Shown here: positions 36,488-44,460 of the stretch, piece by piece
Position numbering within the stretch: the first letter of the stretch is position 1
How the letters are laid out: the number at the start of each line of letters is the position of its first letter
Assembly: GCA_022452035.1 (NCBI GenBank)
Contig: JAKURV010000004.1
Span: 41,189-105,188 of the forward strand
Direction of reading: 5' to 3'
Length of the DNA: 64,000 nt
Origin: Acidimicrobiales bacterium
GTDB lineage: Bacteria > Actinomycetota > Acidimicrobiia > Acidimicrobiales > MedAcidi-G1
Notes under the pieces: model-generated
Told to the model about the DNA's origin: nothing
The model's input: the letters and a program-made list of their open reading frames with translations, nothing else
The model's database searches: none
Position numbers and translations under genes: made by a program

Positions 36488-37369
36488 TCAACTGATGGCG
36501 TTCACCGAGTCGACGATGACCCGGAGAAGGTGGACTATCCGCGGGCCCCACCGGGAGGCCACATCGTCGTCCAACTCGATGACGGTGCCGTTGGTCACCG
36601 CAGTGAGCGTCTCCCAGCCCGGGCGCTCGGCCACCGTGACAGCTGTCTGGCTACAGCATCTGGTGTCGGCCAGGAAGATCAGGTCGGGGTCGGCGTCGAG
36701 CAGGTACTCGGCTGACAGTTGTGGGTACCCCCACGAGGCACCGTCCGGGTCGGCGGCGTCGGCTGCGTTGACCAACCCAGCCAGGGCATAGACCTCGCCA
36801 ATGAACGTCGACGACGTCACCGTGTAGAGGGTGTCGTCCAACTCGTGGTAGTAGCTGAGCGGTTCGTCCCGTTCCTGGACTGAAGCCGCCAGTTCGGCCA
36901 TCTCGGACTGCATGCCAGCCACAAGAGCGGCCGCCTCGTCGACATTGCCGGTAATGGCACCCAGAGCTGTGATCTGGTCGTAGGTGTCGGCCAGCGTGTA
37001 CGCCGCACCCTGCAGAAGGGTGGCAACCCCGGCGGCTTCCAATCCGGCCACTACGTCGCCCGGATCGTAGGAGAGGACCACCAGATCCGGGGCAAAACCG
37101 AGGATGGCCTCGACGTTGGGCTGGTAGCCACTCAGGTCGGTGGTCGGTGCTTCGGCGGGGTAGTTGGACATGGAGTCCACGGCCACGACACGGTCGCCGG
37201 CGTCGATGGCGAACAGCATCTCGGTGGCCACGGTGGAGATCGACACGATGCGTTCATGACCGGCAGGTTCGGCGGCGGCCGGTACGCCAGACATAGCGCT
37301 GGAGGCCTCGGCGCCGCCACAGGCCGCGATGACGACGACCAGGAGCGGGCCAAGGATCTTGTGGGCCAT
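36488..37369 (-). CDS. btuF: Cobalamin-type ABC importer substrate-binding lipoprotein (BtuF)
   Basis: A 293-residue periplasmic-binding-family protein with a short lipoprotein signal (LLVVVIAACGG, lipobox Cys at about residue 17). The BtuF/FhuD-like helical-backbone fold is indicated by RIVSISTVATEMLFAI at its start, PDLVVLSYDPGD in the middle and PDLIFLADTRC later. An AGGAGG ribosome-binding site lies 7 nt before GTG 37372 and 10 nt before ATG 37369, so either codon may be used. The site lies inside the predicted expression platform of the cobalamin riboswitch, pointing to translational repression when B12 is abundant. Confidence 0.9.
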   Translation of the reverse strand: MAHKILGPLLVVVIAACGGAEASSAMSGVPAAAEPAGHERIVSISTVATEMLFAIDAGDRVVAVDSMSNYPAEAPTTDLSGYQPNVEAILGFAPDLVVLSYDPGDVVAGLEAAGVATLLQGAAYTLADTYDQITALGAITGNVDEAAALVAGMQSEMAELAASVQERDEPLSYYHELDDTLYTVTSSTFIGEVYALAGLVNAADAADPDGASWGYPQLSAEYLLDADPDLIFLADTRCCSQTAVTVAERPGWETLTAVTNGTVIELDDDVASRWGPRIVHLLRVIVDSVNAIS

Positions 37370-37376
37370 CACGGTG

Positions 37377-37572
37377 GGTCCTCCTGTCGTCGAGGTGTGG
37401 TCGCCCGATCGACAGGACCTTTGTCCGTCGGCCGAACCGATCCCCTTGCCTCGAGGGTGTCTGGTTCGCACGGCGGAAGCTGGTTCGGACTCGCCGCCGC
37501 CGAAAGGCGACGGCATCACCGCTGCGGGACAGTGCCGGGATCACACCGGACTTCGGTCCTCCGACCGCACCG
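37377..37572 (-). promoter_or_regulatory. Cobalamin (B12) riboswitch controlling btuFCD
   Basis: On the minus strand the leader contains GACCGAAGTCCGGTGTGATC, followed by CCCGGCACTGTCCCGCAGCG and GTGATGCC, matching the conserved aptamer core GGGAAG-nnGGUG-nnAAUCC-nnCUGUCCCGCaACgGU. A B12-box-like AGTCCGAACCAGCTTCC lies about 50 nt further on. The expression platform can pair GGTCCTGTCG (37410-37419) with CGACAGGAGGACC (37377-37389), burying the AGGAGG site. This fixes the substrate class of the operon. Confidence 0.92.
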
Positions 37573-37574
37573 GG

Positions 37575-37582
37575 ATTGTATA
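37575..37582 (-). promoter_or_regulatory. -10 region TATACAAT of the btu operon
   Basis: TATACAAT on the minus strand, just after the csoR stop, places the transcript start about 7 nt downstream, directly in front of the riboswitch. It is far closer to the sigma-70 consensus than the other boxes here. Confidence 0.65.
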
Positions 37583-37594
37583 GCGGGGGAGGGC

Positions 37595-37876
37595 CTACGA
37601 ACGGAGGAGGCGTTGGATTGCTGCCACAACCTCTTCGACCGTCTCGTCGGCGGTGTCGCCCCCTTCCTGAACGGCCTCGCTCACGCAGTGCCGAATGTGC
37701 TCGTCTAGGAGAGCCACCCCGACGCCCTGCAGCGCCTTGGTCACCGACGAGATCTGGGTTAGGACGTCGATGCAGTACGTGTCCTCGTTGACCAGGCGTT
37801 GGAGGCCGCGGACCTGGCCTTCGATCCGGCGGAGCCGGACGAGGAAGTCATCCTTGGAGGGGGAGTAGCCAACCAT
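37595..37876 (-). CDS. csoR: CsoR-family copper-sensing repressor
   Basis: A 93-residue all-helical repressor that releases DNA on binding Cu(I). The copper ligands Cys35, His60 and Cys64 (YCIDV ... DEHIRHC) are in the exact CsoR spacing. [15 protein letters not shown] is the conserved helix 1. ATG 37876 is chosen because homology starts there; an in-frame start 14 codons earlier adds unconserved sequence. Divergent from the copper ATPase gene copA, with a G-rich operator candidate between them. Confidence 0.95.
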   Translation of the reverse strand: MVGYSPSKDDFLVRLRRIEGQVRGLQRLVNEDTYCIDVLTQISSVTKALQGVGVALLDEHIRHCVSEAVQEGGDTADETVEEVVAAIQRLLRS

Positions 37877-37891
37877 AGGGGTAGGGGGTAT
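37875..37891. promoter_or_regulatory. Candidate CsoR operator between csoR and copA
   Basis: The sequence ATAGGGGTAGGGGGTAT resembles the G-tract operators flanked by TA pairs used by CsoR/RcnR-family repressors. It covers the csoR start codon and abuts face-to-face -10 boxes: TATCGT (37889-37894, plus) and TACGAT (37890-37895, minus). One bound repressor could block both genes. Confidence 0.6.
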
Positions 37892-37927
37892 CGTAGCGCG
37901 GCGAGCAATGGACACCACGCCGGACGG

Positions 37928-40099
37928 ATGGAACAGGTGACGACGAGGACGATCGACCTTCCAATCGACGGAATGACCTGTGCCGGGTGTGCGGCCCGGA
38001 TCGGTCGTGGATTGTCGGAGCTAGATGGGGTGGCCGATGCCCAGGTCAACTTCGCCACGGAGCGGGCGACCATCTCCTACCACCCGGAGAAGGTGGACCT
38101 TGGGGCCTTTGATAAGGCCGTTCAGAGACTCGGATACAAGGTGGTAGTCGAGCCGTTGTCGGAGGGGGTGGTGGACGACCGCGAGGTGGACGGTTCTAAC
38201 CGGCGGCTCATCCTGGCCGGCGCCCTCACCGTTCCCGTTGTCTTGCTCTCCATGGTCTCGGCGCTGGACTTTCCGGGTATCGAGTGGGTGATCGGCTTTT
38301 TGGCCACACCGGTCGTGTGGGGGGTCGGGTGGCCGTTCCACCGGGTAGCCATCCACAACCTCCGCCACCGGGCAACCACCATGGACACCCTGGTCTCGAT
38401 GGGAACGGTGGCCGCCTGGGCCTGGTCGGTTATCGCGCTGGTTCTGGGGCGCGGCCACATCTACTTCGAGACGGCGGCCGTCATCGTGGCCCTAATCCTG
38501 TTCGGTCGATGGTTGGAGGCTCGGGCCCGTCGTCGTTCCGGAGACGCCCTCCGGGCACTGGCTGGCCTGAGTGTGAGGGAGGCCCGCCGCAAGGACGGCA
38601 CTCTGGTACCCGTCGATGATGTCCGGGTCGGCATGCGGCTGGTAGTTCGCCCCGGCGAGAAAGTCCCGGTGGACGGCCGGGTACTGGATGGATCGTCCAC
38701 CGTGGACGCCTCGATGATTACCGGGGAGCCGATGCCCGTAGTGGTGGGCGTAGGTGACGAGGTGGTTGGTGCCACCATCAACGGGAACGGCGCCCTGACC
38801 ATCGAAGCCGTCCGTGTGGGCCCGGAGACTGTCCTAGCCCAGATCATGCGGCTGGTCGAGCGGGCCCAGGGCTCGACGGCCCCCATTCAGCGACTAGCCG
38901 ACCGCATCTCGGCCGTGTTCGTCCCGACCATCCTCGTTGTGGCCTTAGCTACCGTGGCCATCTGGCTGTTAGCCGATGGCTCGGCGGGGGAGGCGTTCAC
39001 GGCGGCCGTCGCCGTCCTCGTCATCGCCTGTCCGTGCGCCCTCGGTCTCGCTACGCCCACGGCGATCATGGTGGGTACCGGTCGGGGCGCCCAGCTTGGG
39101 GTGATCGTGAAGGGAGGCGAAGTGTTGGAAGCCACCCGTCGGATCGACCACGTCGTCTTGGACAAGACAGGCACGGTCACCGAGGGGCGCATGTATCTCG
39201 AATCGGTGGTGGCGGCATCGGGGACTGATCCCGACGTTGTGTTGCGTCGTGCCGCTTCGGTGGAGGCGGCCTCTGAGCATCCTGTGGCCATCGCAGTAGC
39301 TGCCGCCGTTGCTGACCACGACCCGATTGAAGGCTTCGAGAACCTCCCGGGCCTCGGTGTGCGGGCCATGGTCGACGACCGGGTTGTGCTAGTCGGCCGC
39401 CGTCTGCTCTTTGCCGATGTGCCTACCGACCTGGACCAGGCCCTCGACGACGCCGAGAATGCTGGACACACCGCTGTGGTGGTCGGTTGGGACGAGACGG
39501 CCCACGGCGTCCTGGTGGTGGCCGACGAACTCCGTTCCACTAGCGCCGAGGCGGTGGCCGGGCTCCGCGCATTGGGCCTAGAGGTGACGTTGCTGACTGG
39601 CGACAATGAGCGCACAGCACAGACGGTGGCGACGGCTGTCGGCATCGACCGAGTGGTGGCCGGGGTGTTGCCCGACGGCAAGGAGGCCGAGGTTCGGAGC
39701 CTCCAGGAGGCCGGATCGGTGGTGGCCATGGTGGGGGACGGGATCAACGACGCACCGGCCCTAGCCCGGGCAGACCTAGGTATTGCCGTGGGCACCGGGA
39801 CCGACGTGGCCATCGAGGCCTCGGACCTGACCGTGGTATCCGGTGACTTGCGGGTAGTGGTGGACGCCATCGCCCTGGCCCGCAGCACGCTGGCCACCAT
39901 CAAGGGCAACCTTTTCTGGGCCTTCGCGTACAACGTGGCCGCCGTTCCGCTGGCCGCCGCCGGCTTTCTCAGCCCCATGGTCGCTGCAGGGGCGATGTCG
40001 TTCTCATCAGTGTTCGTGGTTGCTAACTCGCTGCGGCTGTACCGGTTCACCGGCCACCGCGAGGCAGAGGTCGTCCTAAGTGGAGCTAGAGGGAATTGA
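37928..40099 (+). CDS. copA: Copper-exporting P1B-type ATPase
   Basis: A 723-residue Cu(I) efflux pump. One N-terminal heavy-metal domain carries GMTCAGC (Cys18, Cys21). The transmembrane metal site is the CPC motif in [11 protein letters not shown], the phosphorylated Asp is in DKTGTVTEG, the TGE actuator is ITGEP, and the hinge is [11 protein letters not shown]. Start is either ATG 37928 or GTG 37937; the latter overlaps the TGA of a 10-codon leader frame (37908-37940). Repression by CsoR is likely. The final codons (SGARGN) and stop lie inside the tRNA-Ala-derived repeat that bounds the island, so the natural C-terminus ends in tRNA sequence. Confidence 0.96.
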   Translation: MEQVTTRTIDLPIDGMTCAGCAARIGRGLSELDGVADAQVNFATERATISYHPEKVDLGAFDKAVQRLGYKVVVEPLSEGVVDDREVDGSNRRLILAGALTVPVVLLSMVSALDFPGIEWVIGFLATPVVWGVGWPFHRVAIHNLRHRATTMDTLVSMGTVAAWAWSVIALVLGRGHIYFETAAVIVALILFGRWLEARARRRSGDALRALAGLSVREARRKDGTLVPVDDVRVGMRLVVRPGEKVPVDGRVLDGSSTVDASMITGEPMPVVVGVGDEVVGATINGNGALTIEAVRVGPETVLAQIMRLVERAQGSTAPIQRLADRISAVFVPTILVVALATVAIWLLADGSAGEAFTAAVAVLVIACPCALGLATPTAIMVGTGRGAQLGVIVKGGEVLEATRRIDHVVLDKTGTVTEGRMYLESVVAASGTDPDVVLRRAASVEAASEHPVAIAVAAAVADHDPIEGFENLPGLGVRAMVDDRVVLVGRRLLFADVPTDLDQALDDAENAGHTAVVVGWDETAHGVLVVADELRSTSAEAVAGLRALGLEVTLLTGDNERTAQTVATAVGIDRVVAGVLPDGKEAEVRSLQEAGSVVAMVGDGINDAPALARADLGIAVGTGTDVAIEASDLTVVSGDLRVVVDAIALARSTLATIKGNLFWAFAYNVAAVPLAAAGFLSPMVAAGAMSFSSVFVVANSLRLYRFTGHREAEVVLSGARGN

Positions 40100-40122
40100 A
40101 CCCTCGACCTCTTCCATGCCAT
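40078..40122. repeat. Left attachment-site repeat (45-bp copy of the tRNA-Ala 3' part)
   Basis: Identical over 45 bp to 51606-51650, which covers the 3' end of tRNA-Ala(GGC) up to the anticodon. The identity breaks off right after the anticodon-loop bases (CCAT), with unrelated sequence following. Such a partial duplicate is the mark of site-specific integration at a tRNA gene. Confidence 0.9.
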
Positions 40123-40238
40123 CGATGGTACGGATCGACCAGCAGAGCTCTCGGAAGGGTCCAGTCCTCTGTGATCACTCCGGCGGCTACCGGATTGAAC
40201 CCCTCTGGCCAGTCGGGCCTCAGATGGCCAGGGCTATC

Positions 40239-40281
40239 TGGGGGACCGAAGGTCCCGAGTTCAAATCTCGGCAGCCCGACA
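40239..40281 (+). pseudogene. 3' half of a tRNA-Pro(GGG)-like gene (relic or att site)
   Basis: From an apparent anticodon loop (CTGGGGG) onward the sequence continues as a tRNA: variable region AGGTC, a perfect T-arm CCGAG-TTCAAAT-CTCGG at 40255-40271, then CAGCCCGA as 3' acceptor strand and discriminator. The 5' half does not pair with the acceptor or anticodon stems, so it is not a functional tRNA. The assignment to Pro(GGG) rests on loop position only. Confidence 0.65.
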
Positions 40282-40294
40282 AACAGTGTGCAGG

Positions 40295-41554
40295 TCAGGC
40301 GTGGTCGTTGGGCCTATCGGTTGGAGAGGCGGGCAGTGGTTCAGTGAACCGGCCTTCGGTGGCCCGGCGGAGCGTCCCCGCTTGCTCGGCGAGCCGGGCT
40401 TCTGGGTTGAGACGACGACCGAGGAGGTCGACCCGCAGTCCGGTGGTGTTGATTGTCGGGATCCCGGCTTCGGCTAGGCCAGCGAAACGCGAGGCTAGGG
40501 CCTCCTTCTTACGGACCTGGTGGGGTTGGAGCTCGTCGAACTCACGGGGGTCTATCGGCCTACCGAGCACCAGGGCGCCAGCTTCCACTGCTGACCGCAC
40601 TAGGGCCTCGCCAGTAGGGGTGCGGACGATGATCCCGTTGAAACCCTCGTCATCGCCCGTTGGGGCCCCACCGGGCCAGACGTCGGCGGCTGCTATGTCG
40701 GCCGCTTCGCCAAGGGCGTCGGGGCAGAACTTGCAGCGGGTCTCAACCTTCCAGCCGGCCTCGTCTTCCCACATCTCGAGGTAGGTCCTTTCGAACGACC
40801 TGCCATCGGTGGTCTCGACCCGGGTGGGTCCGGGGTTTCCGTGGCCGCGGTAGCGGAACAGAGATACCTCATCCTCGTCTACACCTACTTCGGCGAGCAC
40901 ATCGGCTGATTTCTCGAGACGGGACTGGCCGCCACATACCAGGGCCAGTCGGGCCACACACAGGTCGTCGACCCGGGGGTCGGAGGCCGCGTGGGCGTGA
41001 AGGGCTCCTAGGTCACAGGGCTTGGCGATGACGGCGAACGGCTCTGCCCGGTCGAGGACAGGGCCCAGGCCGGCTAGTGGGGCAGTCGGTCCGTAACGGG
41101 ATCCGGTATTGGCGAGCACCTCTTTGGCGGTTTGGCTCAGCACCCAGTGGCTGCGCATCGGGTATTTCGGGTCGGCTCCGACGTGAAGCACCGTATCGAC
41201 GGTTCCGGTGTCTATGAGGTGCATGCCGAGGGCGGTCAACACGCCTCCGGTGGCCGCACGGAACCGGACCTTCGGGTCGCCGGCCCACCCGTAGCGCATT
41301 GTCGAGAAGGCCCCCCACACCGGGTCGGCTTCAAGGTCGGGCGTCTGGCGTGGGGCGGCTACCACACCCGGGCAGGCGGCCAGCAACACTGCCTCCTCTT
41401 CGGGCGAGAACCGTTCGGCCGGGGTGGGCCGCAGACTGCCCGTTGGGGTCATGACCATGGGAATGCGGCCTTGGGTCACGGTCTCGCAGAGGCCGCAGCC
41501 GACGCACAGGCCGCTGGTGACGACCTCGGCGATGCTGTTTGCAGTCCGGTGCAT
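40295..41554 (-). CDS. FrhB-family (F420/ferredoxin-linked) flavo-iron-sulfur protein
   Basis: A 419-residue protein of the coenzyme F420 hydrogenase/dehydrogenase beta-subunit family. An N-terminal 4Fe-4S site is formed by Cys17, Cys20 and Cys23 (CVGCGLC) with a distant Cys in AACPG. FRAATGGVLTALGMHL begins the FrhB N domain, and CKFCPDALGEAADIAAADVWPGG is the C-domain signature, likely for another cluster. Members move electrons among F420H2, ferredoxin, flavin and partner enzymes. It ends the seven-gene operon, 6 bp after the sulfotransferase-like gene. I infer a role in supplying electrons, perhaps to the Rieske oxygenase, which has no reductase in the cluster. Confidence 0.85.
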   Translation of the reverse strand: MHRTANSIAEVVTSGLCVGCGLCETVTQGRIPMVMTPTGSLRPTPAERFSPEEEAVLLAACPGVVAAPRQTPDLEADPVWGAFSTMRYGWAGDPKVRFRAATGGVLTALGMHLIDTGTVDTVLHVGADPKYPMRSHWVLSQTAKEVLANTGSRYGPTAPLAGLGPVLDRAEPFAVIAKPCDLGALHAHAASDPRVDDLCVARLALVCGGQSRLEKSADVLAEVGVDEDEVSLFRYRGHGNPGPTRVETTDGRSFERTYLEMWEDEAGWKVETRCKFCPDALGEAADIAAADVWPGGAPTGDDEGFNGIIVRTPTGEALVRSAVEAGALVLGRPIDPREFDELQPHQVRKKEALASRFAGLAEAGIPTINTTGLRVDLLGRRLNPEARLAEQAGTLRRATEGRFTEPLPASPTDRPNDHA

Positions 41555-41560
41555 GTCTGG

Positions 41561-42292
41561 TCAGGCCATCAGACGATGCGCAAAGAGCGCCTCGTAGTGG
41601 GGGCGACACGTTGAGTAGGCGTGCCTCAGGAGGTCGTTGTGGTCGATCGATACGTAATCGCGCTGCTGGATGGTGAGCCCGGTGGACGTACGCAGGTTGT
41701 CGTGCCATGAACCGCTGTCGTACCAACTCATGGCCTCCTCTCTGGGGGCCGCCCAGTGCAGGGCCTCGGCCAGGAACGGGATACCGACAGCGTCACACCA
41801 CGCCGAGGTGATGCCATCCGGGTCGGCCATGAGGTCCTCCGCGTCGATGACGGGTGGTGGTGTACCCCGGTGTTCGGTGAGTCGGTCGAACAGGGACCGT
41901 TGCTCGGCGAAGCCTGTCTCGGCGATCTCGAAGTCCGGCCACTTGTCGTACATCGAGGGCAGGGTCTTGGCCGGATCACGGATTAGGAAGGAATGGTTGA
42001 AGTGGTCGAGGAAGTCGTCGTCGGCCATGTGGGTTACGTAGTGCGGGAACTCCTTGACGAACACGGGCCCCGTTTCGGCGGCCGCCCGGAGGTCGGACCA
42101 GACCGAGGCCGAGGTCAGCCCGGGTTTCGGTCCGCCCGCCCGTTGCGGAGGGCACCGCCGGTCCTCGCCGAGGTACCAGGCCTCGCCGAACGGTTCGTGG
42201 AGACAGTGGTGGTCCTTTCGTTCGCGCATCATCTGCTCGAAGGCCGTGGATCGTGAGCGGGGTACCGCCCACAGGGCGAGGATCGTGTGCAT
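41561..42292 (-). CDS. Sulfotransferase-like P-loop protein
   Basis: A 243-residue protein with a PAPS-binding-type loop right at the N-terminus (WAVPRSRSTAFEQMM, about residues 8-22). It is followed by LHEPFGEAWYLGEDRR, as in the sulfotransferase-like family found with amino acid metabolism genes. The 3'-phosphate loop may be FLIRDPAKTLPSMYD. ATG abuts the stop of the upstream gene (TGAATG), so the genes are coupled. The acceptor is unknown. A sulfonation step is unexpected in a demethylation pathway, so either the product is sulfated or the family member has another role. Confidence 0.7.
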   Translation of the reverse strand: MHTILALWAVPRSRSTAFEQMMRERKDHHCLHEPFGEAWYLGEDRRCPPQRAGGPKPGLTSASVWSDLRAAAETGPVFVKEFPHYVTHMADDDFLDHFNHSFLIRDPAKTLPSMYDKWPDFEIAETGFAEQRSLFDRLTEHRGTPPPVIDAEDLMADPDGITSAWCDAVGIPFLAEALHWAAPREEAMSWYDSGSWHDNLRTSTGLTIQQRDYVSIDHNDLLRHAYSTCRPHYEALFAHRLMA

Positions 42293-43087
42293 TCAGAGGG
42301 TCCCGAGCAGTAGGCCGTGGTCGCGGACGGGGATCCCGAGGTCGAGCTCGCGGAGCATTCCCCAGAAGAGGGCGTTGTCGGATGCCACGACCGGCTTATC
42401 GAACATGGCTTCCAGAGCCGGTACATGAGGTGCCGTCCGGAAGCCGGCGCCGGTTTGCACCACGACGTCGGCGTCCCGGGCCGCCTCGTGGGCTAGGCGG
42501 ATGCTCTCCATGACGTCGCGGTCCGGGTGGTCCCACACTGTCTGGTCCTCGACCTCCAACTGCTCTTCCAGGGTGGCGTAAAGGCCCTGGTCGCGCATGT
42601 GGCCGCTGGACAGGATCTCGAATCCGGCCTGTTCCAGATAGCGGTTGATGCCGTCCCTCCAGTCGTCTCGGTAGTAGGCGTTACTGACAGCGATCCGCCT
42701 GGCCCCGAGGTGGCGTAGTGCCTCGACGATGCAGTGTCCAGCCATGAGGAAGCGGGCACCGATCCGCTCGCTGAGGTCGTCGCAGTACCTGGTGATCTGG
42801 TCTGGCGTCGTACCGGTGCAGTGCACCCAGTTGCTGCCGGCCTGGCCGATCACTTGGCAATGCGACTCGGCCAGACAGGTGGCCGCTTCGTCCAGTAGGT
42901 CGAAATTGCGAGTCCGGTCGTTGAGGTGGTACTCGTAGCCGGGGATGTGAAGCGCCCGTTGCATGGCGCCTACCCCTTCGGGGGCGACGGCCGTGAACTG
43001 CTGCACCACGTCGTCGAAATAGCGCGGTGTCGTGACGAAGCCCGAGTAGCCGATGTAGCGCTTGCGGGTGATGTCGGTGGTTAACAC
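42293..43087 (-). CDS. Asp/Glu racemase-fold protein (maleate isomerase / arylmalonate decarboxylase-like)
   Basis: A 264-residue protein of the Asp/Glu/hydantoin racemase superfamily. The first catalytic Cys position is occupied (SNWVHCTGT, about residue 84). The second, normally SCTNLRT, reads VVQTGAGFRT here, so that Cys is absent. The C-terminal KPVVASDNALFWGMLREL is a clear maleate isomerase/AMDase family motif. Single-Cys members include decarboxylases rather than racemases. GTG 43087 overlaps the MmgE stop by 7 bp. Possible roles are decarboxylation or isomerisation of a dicarboxylate made by its neighbours. Confidence 0.78.
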   Translation of the reverse strand: MLTTDITRKRYIGYSGFVTTPRYFDDVVQQFTAVAPEGVGAMQRALHIPGYEYHLNDRTRNFDLLDEAATCLAESHCQVIGQAGSNWVHCTGTTPDQITRYCDDLSERIGARFLMAGHCIVEALRHLGARRIAVSNAYYRDDWRDGINRYLEQAGFEILSSGHMRDQGLYATLEEQLEVEDQTVWDHPDRDVMESIRLAHEAARDADVVVQTGAGFRTAPHVPALEAMFDKPVVASDNALFWGMLRELDLGIPVRDHGLLLGTL

Positions 43088-44460
43088 GTGTCCTCCTGGG
43101 GTTCGTTGCCGCTGTTGGCGAGCGCCATCCAGAAGCTGGTCAGGTCCGGCGCATGGCGAAGGTCGCGGGCGGTGGCGATCATGGCGTCGGCGTCGATTCG
43201 GTTGCCGACCAGCAGCCGGAACTTGGCCTCCAACTCGTCGGAGGTGAGGGGCTGGTGCATTGAGCCCCTCTGGCCGCACACCCGCACGTGGTGCTCCGTG
43301 CCGTTCGTGCACACCACTCGTAGGCCGCCGGCCATCTTCCAGGCGTAGCTGGCATCGCACCATTCGGCGGCGGCCATGGAGACCACCCGGGCTTGGAGGT
43401 CGGCTAGCGCCGGATCGGCGATGCGTTCGGCGGTATAGGTGGACGGGTCGGACGGGTCAGCCAGAAAGGCGGCCGCCACGTTGAACGGTCCGCTGTACTG
43501 GGACGCCATCACCGAGGTGGTTCCATCCTGGGAATTCTGCTCGGCGGCCTTGGTCGGCACCTCGGCGTGGATCTCGGCGATGTCGTCGGCACGGACGCCC
43601 CGACCGCGGATCTCGAGGGCCGCGTCAATGAGCGGGTGGATATCGCTGCAGGCCGCATACGGCTTGACGGTGATCTCGTCGATCATCCACCGATCACCGA
43701 GGTTGTCGGTGAGGAGGTTGACAGCGGGTTCGGTTGTCGAGATCCGACAGAACCCATATCTGCCGGCCAGTCCGTCAGCGGGTCCGTCGAAGCCGTCGGC
43801 TGCCAGCAGGGCGGCCGTTAACCCGCCCTCCGCCGCCCTGCCGGCATGGAGTCGCTTGGTATCTCCTCCACTCTGGTTGAACTCGGTGGTTCCCGACGAG
43901 AAGGTGGCGGCAATTCCCAGGGCGTGAGTCATCATCCCGGATCCGAAGTCCAGGAGGTGTCCAACCGCTGCGGCAGAACCAAACACCCCGGACTGGCCGG
44001 TGGGGTGGTAGCCAGCCAGCATGTGGGATGCCGGCCCAACGGCGATGCCGGCTCGTCCCATCGCTTCGTACCCAACCACGATCGCCTCCAGGACGGCCAG
44101 CCCCGAGGCGCCGGTTTCGGCGGCGATGGCGAGCACTGCTGGGATGACGACCGCTCCGGGGTGCGAGATGGCCTCCTCGTGCACGTCGTCCAACTCGAAG
44201 GCGTGGCCTGACGCCCCGTTGGCGAAGGCGGCCATCGGAGCCGAGGTAGCGAACCCTGAGCCGACGACCGGACATGGACCACCGTCACCACCAGTACGAC
44301 GGGCGTGGGCGGCTGCCCGCTGGCTCCACGGCTGGCCGGCTCCGAACACCATGCATCCCAGAGTGTCGACTAGGCAGTCGACGGCACGGTCGATGTGATC
44401 GTCGCTGATCCGCAGTGCCGGGTCGGCGAGGAAGCCTCCCAGTTCTCGGGTAGCGGTCAT
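43081..44460 (-). CDS. MmgE/PrpD family protein
   Basis: A 459-residue member of the MmgE/PrpD family, which includes 2-methylcitrate dehydratase and cis-aconitate decarboxylase. The helical N-terminal domain has DTLGCMVFGAGQPW, then FANGASGHAFELDDVHEEAISHPGAVVIPA, the most conserved family segment, with the DDxH motif. FKPYAACSDIHPLID-like VKPYAACSDIHPLID marks the start of the second domain. The reaction could be dehydration, isomerisation or decarboxylation of a polycarboxylate. ATG overlaps the Rieske stop (ATGA). Confidence 0.88.
   Translation of the reverse strand: MTATRELGGFLADPALRISDDHIDRAVDCLVDTLGCMVFGAGQPWSQRAAAHARRTGGDGGPCPVVGSGFATSAPMAAFANGASGHAFELDDVHEEAISHPGAVVIPAVLAIAAETGASGLAVLEAIVVGYEAMGRAGIAVGPASHMLAGYHPTGQSGVFGSAAAVGHLLDFGSGMMTHALGIAATFSSGTTEFNQSGGDTKRLHAGRAAEGGLTAALLAADGFDGPADGLAGRYGFCRISTTEPAVNLLTDNLGDRWMIDEITVKPYAACSDIHPLIDAALEIRGRGVRADDIAEIHAEVPTKAAEQNSQDGTTSVMASQYSGPFNVAAAFLADPSDPSTYTAERIADPALADLQARVVSMAAAEWCDASYAWKMAGGLRVVCTNGTEHHVRVCGQRGSMHQPLTSDELEAKFRLLVGNRIDADAMIATARDLRHAPDLTSFWMALANSGNEPQEDTC

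Noticed and set aside
40140..40215. A second possible tRNA T-arm (GGTTCAATCC on the minus strand)
   Set aside because: The flanking bases do not pair into a 5-bp T-stem and no acceptor stem can be found.
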